NCBI GenBank assembly: GCA_902492015.1
Contig: CABUJR010000007.1
Coordinates: forward strand, 54,477-118,476
DNA: 64,000 nucleotides
Origin: an uncultured Eubacteriales bacterium
GTDB lineage: Bacteria; Bacillota; Clostridia; TANB77; CAG-508
Direction of reading: 5' to 3'
This document shows positions 52,053 through 60,374 of the stretch, piece by piece. The notes beneath the pieces were generated by a model. That model had not been told where the DNA came from, searched no databases, and saw only the letters and a list, made by a program, of their open reading frames with translations. Both the position numbers and the translations under genes were made by a program. Position 1 is the stretch's first letter. Each line of letters starts with the position of its first letter.

Positions 52053-52835
52053 TTGGATAAGTTAGATAAATTAGAGGAAAAATTAAAAAGTTTAAAGAAA
52101 GTTGCAGTAGCTTTTTCAGGTGGAATAGATTCAAGTTTTTTACTTTTTTATGCTAATAAGGTTTTAGGTAAACAAAATGTTTTAGCAATTATTGCAAATG
52201 GTGAGATGTTAGATAAAGAGGATTTAAAATCTGCAATAGAATTTTTGAAAGAAAACGATTTTAGATATAAAGAAATAGAATTTAATCCACTTGAAATAGA
52301 AGCTTTTAGAGAAAACCGAGAAGATAGATGTTATTATTGTAAGAAAAGTCTTATGTCTAAGATTAAAAAAAATGCTTTAGATAATGGTTTTGAAAATATA
52401 TTAAATGGGAAAAATACAGATGATGCAAAAGTATATAGACCAGGTAACAAAGCATTAAAAGAATTAAATATTATAAGTCCACTTGAAGAATCTGAATTTT
52501 CAAAAGATGATATCAGAAAATGTAGTAAAGAATTAGGAATAACTTATTGGAATAAACCTTCAAACTCATGTTTAGCAACTAGATTTCCATATAATACAAA
52601 ACTTACACAAGAAAAATTAAAAAGAGTAGAACTTGCTGAAAATGTATTAAGAAAGTTAAATATTTCTAAATTTAGAGTTAGAGTGCATGGTGAGATTGCA
52701 AGAATTGAAGTAGAAGAAAAATATTTTGCTCAAATTATACATAACAAAAATATAATAAATGAACTTAAAGAATTAGGTTTTAAATATATAACATTAGACT
52801 TAGAAGGTTTAAAAAGTGGTAGTTTTGATAAATAG
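52053..52835 (+). CDS. larE: ATP-dependent sacrificial sulfurtransferase LarE
   Basis: LarE adds sulfur to the pyridinium intermediate. The 260-residue PP-loop enzyme shows VAVAFSGGIDSSFLLFYA, then YYCKKSLMSKI, whose Cys corresponds to the sacrificial sulfur donor of LarE, and SNSCLATRFPY. A second Cys in the last motif leaves open whether the protein uses a Cys or an Fe-S cluster for sulfur. Translation begins at TTG 52053 after AGAGG; no ATG is suitably placed. Confidence 0.94.
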   Translation: MDKLDKLEEKLKSLKKVAVAFSGGIDSSFLLFYANKVLGKQNVLAIIANGEMLDKEDLKSAIEFLKENDFRYKEIEFNPLEIEAFRENREDRCYYCKKSLMSKIKKNALDNGFENILNGKNTDDAKVYRPGNKALKELNIISPLEESEFSKDDIRKCSKELGITYWNKPSNSCLATRFPYNTKLTQEKLKRVELAENVLRKLNISKFRVRVHGEIARIEVEEKYFAQIIHNKNIINELKELGFKYITLDLEGLKSGSFDK

Positions 52836-52864
52836 CTTAAAATTATATATTTTTTAAAATTTTT

Positions 52865-52890
52865 TGTAACAAAATCTATTTTCGTTCGTT
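52865..52890 (+). promoter_or_regulatory. candidate ECF-sigma promoter
   Basis: TGTAAC (52865-52870), 16 bp, CGTT (52887-52890), immediately before the ribosome-binding site of the second sigma gene. This resembles ECF -35 (AAC) and -10 (CGT) elements. A related TTTTTGTAA-YAAAAT precedes the first sigma gene at 41440-41453. Autoregulation is likely but unproven. Confidence 0.45.
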
Positions 52891-52916
52891 ATATATGCAA
52901 AGGAGGATAAAAAGTT

Positions 52917-53393
52917 ATGCAGAATATCGAACAAATTTATAAAGAATATTTTGATACAGTAAATAAATATTTATTCTGTTTAACTCGTAATAATGATATT
53001 TCTGAAGAATTAACTCAAGAGACTTTTTATATAGCAGTCAAAAAGATAGATACATATAATGGTGAATGTAAAATTTCAGTATGGCTATGCCAAATAGCTA
53101 AACGATTATGGTATGATTATTGTAGAAAAAATAAGAGAACAGTAAACATTAATGAAGATTTATTTGAAATACAATCGAACAATATGACGGAAGATAGTGT
53201 TATTTTAAAAGATGAAAAAATGGCTTTATACAGAAAAATGCAAGAGTTAGATGAAAAAACACGAGAAGTAATTTATTTAAGAATAACAGGAGAACTTAGC
53301 TTTAAAGAAATAGGAATTATTTTAAATAAAACAGAAAACTGGGCTAGAGTAACATTTTATCGTGGAAAGATGAAATTAAAGGAAGGTGAGTAG
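52917..53393 (+). CDS. ECF-type RNA polymerase sigma factor (copy 2)
   Basis: This 158-residue protein has region 2 with YLFCLTRNNDISEELTQETF and CKISVWLCQIAKRLWYDY and region 4 with FKEIGIILNKTENWARVTFYRGKMKL. It aligns along its whole length with the factor at 41564, including the unusual ISVWLCQIAK and NWARVTFYR blocks, so the two arose by duplication. AAGGAGG precedes the ATG. The anti-sigma gene starts two bases after its stop. Confidence 0.93.
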   Translation: MQNIEQIYKEYFDTVNKYLFCLTRNNDISEELTQETFYIAVKKIDTYNGECKISVWLCQIAKRLWYDYCRKNKRTVNINEDLFEIQSNNMTEDSVILKDEKMALYRKMQELDEKTREVIYLRITGELSFKEIGIILNKTENWARVTFYRGKMKLKEGE

Positions 53394-53394
53394 T

Positions 53395-54045
53395 ATGGAA
53401 AATAAAAAAGAATGCAAAATTATTCAAGACTTATTACCAAATTATATTGAAAACTTAACTAGCGAAGAAACTAATTCTTTTATTGAAGAGCATTTAAATT
53501 ATTGTAATGATTGTAGAGAAAAGCTAGAAATTATGAAAAAAAATCTAAATTTTGATACAGAAAAAAGAGATGACAGAGAAGTTAAGTATATAAAGAAATT
53601 TAATAGTAAATTACAATTCTTAAAAATAACAATAGTAATTATACTAATTGTTGCATTAATTTTTATGACATATAGTTTCATAAATATGAAGAATGCTTAT
53701 GTAAGAGCAGCAGAACAATTATATTCAATCGTTTCAGAGGGGAGATATCCAGATTCTTTTTATGCTGTAATTGAAGAAATAATTGATCCAGGAGTGTATG
53801 GCTTAAGAACTATAAAAATAAAAAATCTGGATACAAATCATGAAAAACATATTGATGAATATTATTATTTTGATATTCCTTTAAATAATATACCGGATAA
53901 TTTTAAAATAAAATTGAATGGAAACGATATTTCATTTAATGAATTAAAAGAGGGACAAAAAGTTTTAATCTATAATTATGGAGAAATAGATGAAAATTAT
54001 TTAACAGAGGTTAGAATGATTATAGTATTAGATGAAGAATTATAA
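53395..54045 (+). CDS. zinc-finger anti-sigma factor (copy 2)
   Basis: This 216-residue protein has CKIIQDLL and then H-x3-C-x2-C in EHLNYCNDCR, a ZAS domain; one helix at about residues 77-98 (TIVIILIVALIFMTYSFI); and an outer domain of about 115 residues that may bind the signal. The frame opens at a GTG, but GGAAGGTGA before ATG 53395 decides the start. The first 45 residues match copy 1, while the outer domains differ in size and sequence, so the two systems probably sense different signals. Confidence 0.88.
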   Translation: MENKKECKIIQDLLPNYIENLTSEETNSFIEEHLNYCNDCREKLEIMKKNLNFDTEKRDDREVKYIKKFNSKLQFLKITIVIILIVALIFMTYSFINMKNAYVRAAEQLYSIVSEGRYPDSFYAVIEEIIDPGVYGLRTIKIKNLDTNHEKHIDEYYYFDIPLNNIPDNFKIKLNGNDISFNELKEGQKVLIYNYGEIDENYLTEVRMIIVLDEEL

Positions 54046-54053
54046 GCAATAAG

Positions 54054-54098
54054 AAACAAGGTTAGTGCCTTGTTTTTTGTTATATAAGATGGTATAAT
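54054..54098 (+). promoter_or_regulatory. terminator overlapping the uvrB promoter
   Basis: AAACAAGG-TTAGTG-CCTTGTTTTTT (54054-54078) is an intrinsic terminator. TTGTTT (54070-54075) in its descending arm, 17 bp and TATAAT (54093-54098) form the likely uvrB promoter, so the two elements share DNA. Confidence 0.65.
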
Positions 54099-54157
54099 AT
54101 AACACGAATTTTATATAGTTTTATTTTAAAAAATGTTACCAAAAAGGGAGAGGAAAT

Positions 54158-56113
54158 ATGTTTAAAATACATTCTGAATATAAACCAACAGGAGACCAGC
54201 CACAGGCAATAGAGTATTTAAGCAATGGAATAGAAGAAGGTAAGAAATTTCAGACTTTATTAGGTGTTACAGGTTCTGGTAAAACTTTTACAATGGCAAA
54301 TATAATAGAAAAAGTTCAAAGACCAACACTGGTACTCGCACATAATAAAACACTTGCAGGTCAATTATATAGTGAATTCAAAGAATTTTTTCCAGAAAAC
54401 AGAGTCGAATATTTTGTATCTTATTACGATTATTATCAACCCGAAGCATATATTGCCTCTTCAGATACTTATATAGAAAAAGATGCTTCTATTAATGATG
54501 AAATAGATAAACTTCGTCATTCTGCAACGGCATCATTATTTGAAACAAGAGATGTTATAGTAGTTGCCTCAGTATCTTGTATATATGGTTTAGGAGATCC
54601 AATTGATTATGAAAATATGATAGTATCTCTAAGACCAGGTATGGAAAAAGATAGAAATGAAATAATGAAAAAATTAGTAAATATGCAATATACGAGAAAT
54701 GAAATGGATTTTAAAAGAGGAACTTTTAGGGCAAAAGGAGATATTTTAGAAATTTATCCATCAAATCAAGAAGAAACAGCTATAAGAGTTGAATTTTGGG
54801 GAGAAGAAATTGAAAAGATATCTGAAATAAATCCATTAACAGGAAAAGCTACTGGTGTAAGAGAACATGTAATGATATATCCTAATTCTCACTATGTAAC
54901 AAGTAAAGATAAACTTGAAAGAGCTTTAGAAACTATAGAAAAAGAAATGGAAGAAAGAGTAGAATATTTTAAAGAAAATAAAAAACTAATAGAAGCTCAA
55001 CGTATAGAAGAAAGAACAAACTTTGATATTGAAATGCTAAAAGAAACTGGATTTTGCCAAGGAATAGAAAATTATTCAAGACATATTAGTGGAAGAGAAG
55101 CAGGAAGTCCTCCATATACATTATTTGATTATTTCCCAGATGATTTTCTATTATTAATAGATGAATCACATGCAACAATACCACAAGTAAGAGCAATGTA
55201 TAATGGAGATAGAGCAAGAAAAGAATCTTTAGTAAATTATGGTTTTAGATTACCATCAGCTTTTGATAATAGACCATTAAAATTTGAAGAGTTCGAAGAA
55301 AGAATAAATCAATGTATATTTGTGAGTGCAACACCAGCTGATTATGAAAAAGCTCACAGTAAAGATAATGTTGTTGAACAAATTATTCGTCCAACAGGAC
55401 TATTAGATCCTAAAATAGAAGTAAAACCAACAGAAAATCAAATAGATGATTTGATGGAGCAAATTGATATACAAGTTGAAAAAGGTGATAGAGTATTAGT
55501 TACTACACTTACTAAAAAAATGGCTGAAGATTTAACTGCATATTTAAGAAATGCAGGTATAAGAGTACGTTATATGCATTCTGAAATAAAAGCATTAGAA
55601 AGAATGGAAATTATAAGAGATTTGCGTATAGGTGAATTTGATGTGTTGGTAGGTATAAATTTATTAAGAGAAGGTTTAGATATACCAGAAGTTTCACTTG
55701 TTGCAATTCTTGATGCTGATAAAGAAGGTTTTTTACGTTCTGAACGTTCATTAATCCAAACAATAGGACGTGCTGCGAGAAATACTGAAGGTAGAGTTAT
55801 AATGTATGCAGATGAACTTACAGATTCAATGGAAAAAGCAATTTCAGAAACAAATAGAAGGAGAGCAATTCAAGAAAAATATAATAAAGAACATGGAATT
55901 ACTCCTCAAACTATAAGAAAATCTGTGAGAGATACTATAAAAGCAACAATAGTTGAAGACATACAAAGTGAGTATGATATCAATGAAAATCAATCTGTTG
56001 AAGATATTATTTCTAAGCTTACAGACGAAATGCTTAAATATGCTAAAAATATGGAATTTGAAAAGGCAGCTGAGCTTAGAGATAAAATTAAGGCTTTAGA
56101 AAATTTATCTTAA
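54158..56113 (+). CDS. uvrB: excinuclease ABC subunit B
   Basis: UvrB is the damage-verifying helicase-like subunit of nucleotide excision repair. The 651 residues hold Walker A GVTGSGKTFT, the beta-hairpin that clamps DNA (YYDYYQPEAYIASSDTYIEKD region), the DESH box (IDESHATIPQ), helicase motif V/VI (GINLLREGLDIPEVSLVAILDADKEGFLRS and QTIGRAARN), and a C-terminal UVR domain that binds UvrC. In many Firmicutes uvrA follows directly; here 4.5 kb of unrelated genes lie between. Confidence 0.97.
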   Translation: MFKIHSEYKPTGDQPQAIEYLSNGIEEGKKFQTLLGVTGSGKTFTMANIIEKVQRPTLVLAHNKTLAGQLYSEFKEFFPENRVEYFVSYYDYYQPEAYIASSDTYIEKDASINDEIDKLRHSATASLFETRDVIVVASVSCIYGLGDPIDYENMIVSLRPGMEKDRNEIMKKLVNMQYTRNEMDFKRGTFRAKGDILEIYPSNQEETAIRVEFWGEEIEKISEINPLTGKATGVREHVMIYPNSHYVTSKDKLERALETIEKEMEERVEYFKENKKLIEAQRIEERTNFDIEMLKETGFCQGIENYSRHISGREAGSPPYTLFDYFPDDFLLLIDESHATIPQVRAMYNGDRARKESLVNYGFRLPSAFDNRPLKFEEFEERINQCIFVSATPADYEKAHSKDNVVEQIIRPTGLLDPKIEVKPTENQIDDLMEQIDIQVEKGDRVLVTTLTKKMAEDLTAYLRNAGIRVRYMHSEIKALERMEIIRDLRIGEFDVLVGINLLREGLDIPEVSLVAILDADKEGFLRSERSLIQTIGRAARNTEGRVIMYADELTDSMEKAISETNRRRAIQEKYNKEHGITPQTIRKSVRDTIKATIVEDIQSEYDINENQSVEDIISKLTDEMLKYAKNMEFEKAAELRDKIKALENLS

Positions 56114-56202
56114 AGTTATTATTATAATTTGTAATTTATAACTTTTAAATTAATAATAAAAAATATAATTTATAAATGAAATTAAAAACACAACAGAAAA
56201 TA

Positions 56203-56234
56203 AAAAGGAAGCAGATTCATAAGCTTCCTTTTTT
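56203..56234 (+). terminator. uvrB terminator
   Basis: AAAAAGGAAGC pairs with GCTTCCTTTTTT over a ten-base loop. The rest of the 294-base gap holds the next promoter. Confidence 0.85.
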
Positions 56235-56349
56235 AAAATTATTAATTTTTTTATTTTACAAATATCATAATTTTCATTTTTATTATATAAGGACATTATT
56301 ATAATAGTCTATTGCACAAATGCTTTACTTAAAAAAGGTATACATAATC

Positions 56350-56378
56350 TTGATTTTTGTGTAAAAATATGGTAAAAT
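56350..56378 (+). promoter_or_regulatory. promoter of the HipA-like operon
   Basis: TTGATT (56350-56355), 17 bp, TAAAAT (56373-56378) with TGG before the -10. No dyad resembling a HipB operator is seen between it and the gene. Confidence 0.55.
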
Positions 56379-56407
56379 ATATCTGTTATTATAATTAAGG
56401 AGTATTT

Positions 56408-57559
56408 ATGAAGAAAAAAGTTAAATCCTTAGAAGAAGTAAGAAACGAAATAAATGAACAATTAGGAGTTTTTAAAAAATTTGATAAAAAAAGTGGCTTT
56501 TTTATTTCAAGTCGTACTTTTGTACATTCTTCTGGAAAAGTATTTTATAATAGAGAATATGATTTAGTAGCAGAAAAACTTCATAGCGATTTGAAAATTA
56601 AAACATTACAGGGAGTTATTACTGCTTTTTTCAAGTCTAAAGCTGGTTATAACACAAAATTAATTAATAAAAGAGAATTTGCTGGTCATTATGGTGAATA
56701 TCTTTCATTTTTAATTTTAAAGCAATTAGGAAAAAAAGTTTGCAAATCTGATTTAGGTGAACTAGAAATAATGTTTCCTTTTAGCAAAAAAAACAAAACC
56801 GTTGAAGGTGTTTTAAGTTATCCTTCTTTTGATGAAATAAACGGAGAAATGTTTAGAGAATATAGTACTATAGTTGATGATTATAGACATACATATCCTA
56901 AAAAATATCAAAATTTGATTGGTGATGCTAACCCATCCCTTGATTCTAATATTACAAATGTAGAGGTAATATTAAAAGTTTTGGAAGAATATTGCAGAAG
57001 TAATGGACAAGAAGAAAAATTTCCACAAATCAAAAAAGATTTTTTTGATATGATGATTTTTGATTTAAAATTTGCAAATAGAGATAGACATGAAGGAAAT
57101 TTTGGTTTAAAAATTTTAAAAACAGGTGAAATTGAATTTTATCCATTATTTGATAATGAACAAATACTTGGCCTACAATGTGAAAAAAAATCAGCAGAAG
57201 CTTATGTGCAAGAAGATACGTTTTTTGAAAAATTAAAAGAGAGTGATTTAGGTTCATATATTGGAGTTCCTGGTGATCCTCAACATGCTAATTTTAGTAA
57301 AACACTTAAATATTTACTTGAACATTATTATGAAGAAACAAAAGAATCTTTAGAAGATATTGGTAGATATACATATAGTCATTTAGAAGAAGTTTTAGAA
57401 GTTTGCCCAGATCTTTCTGAACCTCATAAAGATTTAGCAAAAAAGATTTTCATAACAAGAGAAAAAGAAATAAACGAAATTGTTTCAGAATTTGAAAAAA
57501 GTAAAAATGAAGAACATAGAAAAGAAGATAAATCAGTAGATAGTGGACCAGATTTATAA
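56408..57559 (+). CDS. HipA-like kinase-fold protein (first of two)
   Basis: This 383-residue protein resembles the catalytic part of HipA/CtkA-type Ser/Thr kinases. The N-lobe region has HYGEYLSFLILKQLG (residues 94-108), where HipA proteins have a conserved Glu. The catalytic loop is NRDRHEGN (224-231), and FDN at 248-250 supplies the metal-binding Asp. It lacks the N-terminal subdomain of full HipA (about 100 residues), for which the next gene may stand in. About 130 helical residues follow the kinase core, ending in a charged tail. No HipB-type helix-turn-helix gene is present. The phosphorylated target is unknown. Confidence 0.72.
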   Translation: MKKKVKSLEEVRNEINEQLGVFKKFDKKSGFFISSRTFVHSSGKVFYNREYDLVAEKLHSDLKIKTLQGVITAFFKSKAGYNTKLINKREFAGHYGEYLSFLILKQLGKKVCKSDLGELEIMFPFSKKNKTVEGVLSYPSFDEINGEMFREYSTIVDDYRHTYPKKYQNLIGDANPSLDSNITNVEVILKVLEEYCRSNGQEEKFPQIKKDFFDMMIFDLKFANRDRHEGNFGLKILKTGEIEFYPLFDNEQILGLQCEKKSAEAYVQEDTFFEKLKESDLGSYIGVPGDPQHANFSKTLKYLLEHYYEETKESLEDIGRYTYSHLEEVLEVCPDLSEPHKDLAKKIFITREKEINEIVSEFEKSKNEEHRKEDKSVDSGPDL

Positions 57560-57572
57560 AAGGAGTTAATAT

Positions 57573-57944
57573 ATGGAATATTTATATTTAAAATGGTTTG
57601 ATTATAATACTAATAAAAAATATTTAATAGGTGCTCTATTCAGAGATAAGGAAAAAGGAAAATATTATTTTAAATCAAGCAGAGTTCATATAGAAAAAGC
57701 TCTTAAAGAAGGAATATATGCTAAAGCAGTTTTACCTTTTTCTGATTTAGATAAAATATATGAAAGTGACAAGATTTTTGCTATATTTAAAATTAGATTA
57801 CCTAAAATTGAAAATTATTCAAAAGAAGAGTTAGATGATTTATTAAAAGACTTAGATATGAAAGAATATGATGAATTTGAATATTTAAGAAGAACAAAAG
57901 GAATCTTACTTACAGATAAATTTGTTGTAGAAGAGGAGAAATAA
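57573..57944 (+). CDS. HipS-like / HipA N-subdomain-like small protein
   Basis: This 123-residue protein has the pattern YLIGALFRD, then YYFKSS, LPFSDLDKIYESDKIFAIFKIRLP and FEYLRRTKGILLTD. It follows the N-terminal subdomain of HipA: a two-strand start, LP, a Ser-Asp step into a hydrophobic helix, LP again, then a conserved Phe-x-x-Leu-x-x-x-x-Gly helix. In HipBST systems this subdomain is a separate protein, HipS, that neutralises the kinase HipT. It lies 13 bases after the first kinase and one base before the second, so stoichiometric co-expression is expected. The relationship is my inference from pattern. Confidence 0.6.
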   Translation: MEYLYLKWFDYNTNKKYLIGALFRDKEKGKYYFKSSRVHIEKALKEGIYAKAVLPFSDLDKIYESDKIFAIFKIRLPKIENYSKEELDDLLKDLDMKEYDEFEYLRRTKGILLTDKFVVEEEK

Positions 57945-57945
57945 A

Positions 57946-59133
57946 ATGTATAAGTTTAGAAACATTGATTCTTTTAAACCAGGTTTGTTTGAAAGAGTAG
58001 GTATGCTTAAAGGAAAAAGATGGTATACTGATTATTCTAATGTTAATCATCCTAAAAATGGACTATTTAAACCTAAGAGATTTGAATTCGGAGATAAAAA
58101 AGTTTTTTGTGCTAATCACTATGGAGAATTTATCGGATATTTATTAGCTCGAAATGCTCACACACCTTCATGTCCTGCAGAATTAGCAATATTAACAAAT
58201 TATTATCCTCATATACATAAAGAAAAAAATGGTGGAACTCCAGTAGAAAAAAAAGGATGTATCATATATTCACTATTAGGTAAAAAAGATATTTTAGAAC
58301 CAGGTAGTATTGTTATTGAAAATTTACCAGAATTAAGAAGAAAATATAAATCAGAAGATGATATTGAATTATTTTTAGAAGCTGTTGAACAAAGAACTAG
58401 AAATTTTTATGATGAGAACTCTAAAACTAATAGAAATATGATTTCTTTAAAACAAAATAGTGGTAATCAAAATGAATTATCTAAAGATTATGTTGAAAAT
58501 AGAGTTAAAAATAATAGATTACAAGCAATAGAAATGATTATATATGATTGTTTATATGGAAATAATGATAGACATACTGACAACTGGTCTATGGTACAAA
58601 TATATGATAATAATAGAGCTGATATAGCCTTATATCCATTATATGATAATGAAAGAGTTTTAGGTTTATATGAAAATCAATATACTGTTGAATCAGTATT
58701 AGAAAGCAAGAATTCTAGCAAAAAAATTGATGATATATTATTTTCAAGAATGCGTGTTCCAGGAGAGAAAAATAAATTTTCTAATTATAGAGATGTTTTA
58801 ACTTATATAATGCATAAATATCCTGAAGAAGCTGCACGTATATTGGAAAGGCATTTAAAAACTAATACACCTGAAAAAGTAAATACATTTTTAAGATTTT
58901 GTGATGGATTACCTACATGTTATATAGATTTTGCAAATTCAATGTATAAAGATAGATATTTTTTTGCAAAAGAGTTATTAGAAAAAAAGAAGAATTTTAA
59001 AGACAAACAAAGCGATGATATGTATAAAATAGATTTTGGAAAAAAAGAAGATAAACAAGAGGAATTTGTATATTTTAGAAGAACAATAGCTCCGCATACT
59101 AAAATAGGATATGCTGAAGAACCAAGTAAATAA
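57946..59133 (+). CDS. HipA-like kinase-fold protein (second of two)
   Basis: This 395-residue protein shares with the gene at 56408 the HYGEF (58-62) helix, the catalytic loop NNDRHTDN (206-213) and YDN (233-235) followed by ERVLGLYE, matching EQILGLQC in the first. Outside these blocks the two are very different, so the duplication is old or each has its own target. An insertion of about 60 residues (120-180) precedes the catalytic loop. GAGGAG lies before the ATG, and its first codon comes one base after the preceding stop. The protein ends close to a leftward terminator. Confidence 0.72.
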   Translation: MYKFRNIDSFKPGLFERVGMLKGKRWYTDYSNVNHPKNGLFKPKRFEFGDKKVFCANHYGEFIGYLLARNAHTPSCPAELAILTNYYPHIHKEKNGGTPVEKKGCIIYSLLGKKDILEPGSIVIENLPELRRKYKSEDDIELFLEAVEQRTRNFYDENSKTNRNMISLKQNSGNQNELSKDYVENRVKNNRLQAIEMIIYDCLYGNNDRHTDNWSMVQIYDNNRADIALYPLYDNERVLGLYENQYTVESVLESKNSSKKIDDILFSRMRVPGEKNKFSNYRDVLTYIMHKYPEEAARILERHLKTNTPEKVNTFLRFCDGLPTCYIDFANSMYKDRYFFAKELLEKKKNFKDKQSDDMYKIDFGKKEDKQEEFVYFRRTIAPHTKIGYAEEPSK

Positions 59134-59147
59134 AATAAATATTATAT

Positions 59148-59182
59148 AAAAAATGAAAATGGTGACCTGCAAACAGGTCACC
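59148..59182 (-). terminator. terminator of the PurC-like gene
   Basis: GGTGACCTG-CAAA-CAGGTCACC (59161-59182) is a perfect GC-rich nine-base stem. Leftward it is followed by ATTTTCATTTTT. It could also stop rightward transcripts from the kinase operon. Confidence 0.85.
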
Positions 59183-59356
59183 ATTTTTGGGTAAACCCAG
59201 GATGTTGATTGCTTACAAATCTTAGAATGACTCATTGGAAAACCCTCTTTCGCTAGGGGGGCAGGAAGTTTCTTTTTCAAAATGCTTCTGAACCTCTTGC
59301 TTTGCTCTCTTTTCAGAGGTTTCATGCTTATAAGATTCGACAGCATTTTTCCAACT

Positions 59357-60277
59357 TCACAGACAATTCTCAGACAGCCTGATGACATTTTCATCAAAAA
59401 GTCTCTGAAAAACGTCTATATAGGACTCTGAAACATTCTGCAGAACACGTTCCGGGATGTGAGTGACGTCCTCGCCAAATTCGACAAGAAATCTTTTTAA
59501 ATCACGATCTCCCATGCTGTATTGTTCTTCGCCGATTTTATAAGTTTTCCCATCCCACATCCGAGTAGAATCAGGGGTTAAAGTGTTTCCAACGAGTACC
59601 AGCTCTGGAGCCGAGTGCTGAAGCAGCCCAAAAGTTAAGTTCGTATCTGCAATGATTATGTCTTTTTGAATGGCATAATTATGTGCAAACCGGTATACGC
59701 TCAGGGCCGTTTCTTTTACTGCTGTTGCCAGTGTTTTCGCGATTTCTTCAGCATTTGAGCCTTCTTCCAGAACAAAAACATTTTCAAGGAAATCTTTCAG
59801 TATTTTGATTGTTTCCTCAAATGTTATGTACACACCATCTTTTGTGGAGAACGGGGTGTATATAGGTTCAGGAAGTTGCTCATAAGGTTTTACACCCGTT
59901 AAAAGCTTTCCATCGCTGTTTTTTTCGTACTGCTTCCACCAGTTAGATTTTGGGACGTAGTACCCGCGAATGATGCAATCTAACGGGATTGGTATGCAAC
60001 TTTTAGTTGCAATAACAGATCCGATTGCTGATTCGTCGCTGAATCCGAATTCAATGAGTTTCTTTGGGTTTGTGGTTTGGATGTAGTTGCCGACTATTTC
60101 TTCATCTGCCAGCATTTGCATCCAATGAACCGTTGTCTGTGTCTGAATCAGACCTTTGTACATGACAGTTTGGTCGAGCAGGTGGCCTTTATAGCAGGCA
60201 CGATCTGAATTGATTATAAACATCAAATTCGGATCTGCTACACACCACCGCACCTCCATATTCGCAAGCTTTTTCAT
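59357..60277 (-). CDS. divergent SAICAR synthetase-like protein
   Basis: PurC joins aspartate to CAIR in purine synthesis. These 306 residues show PurC landmarks: CIIRGYYVPKSNWW (the VRG motif), LPEPIYTPF, ADTNLTFG and LTPDSTRMWD. The N-terminal nucleotide-loop motif GKxRxxY is replaced by MEVRWCV, and Lys of the usual D-x-K-x-E-F-G is Asn, so activity is uncertain. After the TGA stop the frame stays open for 44 codons. Composition is foreign: line 59581-59640 has 30 G/C of 60. It has its own promoter and terminator and no purine-gene neighbours. Lateral transfer is likely. Confidence 0.75.
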   Translation of the reverse strand: MKKLANMEVRWCVADPNLMFIINSDRACYKGHLLDQTVMYKGLIQTQTTVHWMQMLADEEIVGNYIQTTNPKKLIEFGFSDESAIGSVIATKSCIPIPLDCIIRGYYVPKSNWWKQYEKNSDGKLLTGVKPYEQLPEPIYTPFSTKDGVYITFEETIKILKDFLENVFVLEEGSNAEEIAKTLATAVKETALSVYRFAHNYAIQKDIIIADTNLTFGLLQHSAPELVLVGNTLTPDSTRMWDGKTYKIGEEQYSMGDRDLKRFLVEFGEDVTHIPERVLQNVSESYIDVFQRLFDENVIRLSENCL

Positions 60278-60374
60278 GTTGTTTTCCTCACTTTCTTTTT
60301 ATTTACCCAATTATTTTTGAAATTCTTTAATATAAGGAACTCCAAATTTATGTAAATGGGCATATTACTATAAT

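Noticed and set aside
59357..59359. TGA recoded as tryptophan in this organism
   Set aside because: TGA also ends the Nudix gene in a normal ATGA overlap, Trp is coded by TGG throughout, and no certain gene contains an internal TGA. A local event in one acquired gene is simpler.
58978..59397. Leftward open frame spanning the PurC-like gene end and its terminator
   Set aside because: It reads through a terminator hairpin into antisense of the kinase gene, and the second half is hydrophobic nonsense; the in-frame extension of the PurC-like gene is the more meaningful reading.
60278..60374. Purine riboswitch before the PurC-like gene
   Set aside because: The leader is about 90 bases and AT-rich with no three-way junction or conserved loops.
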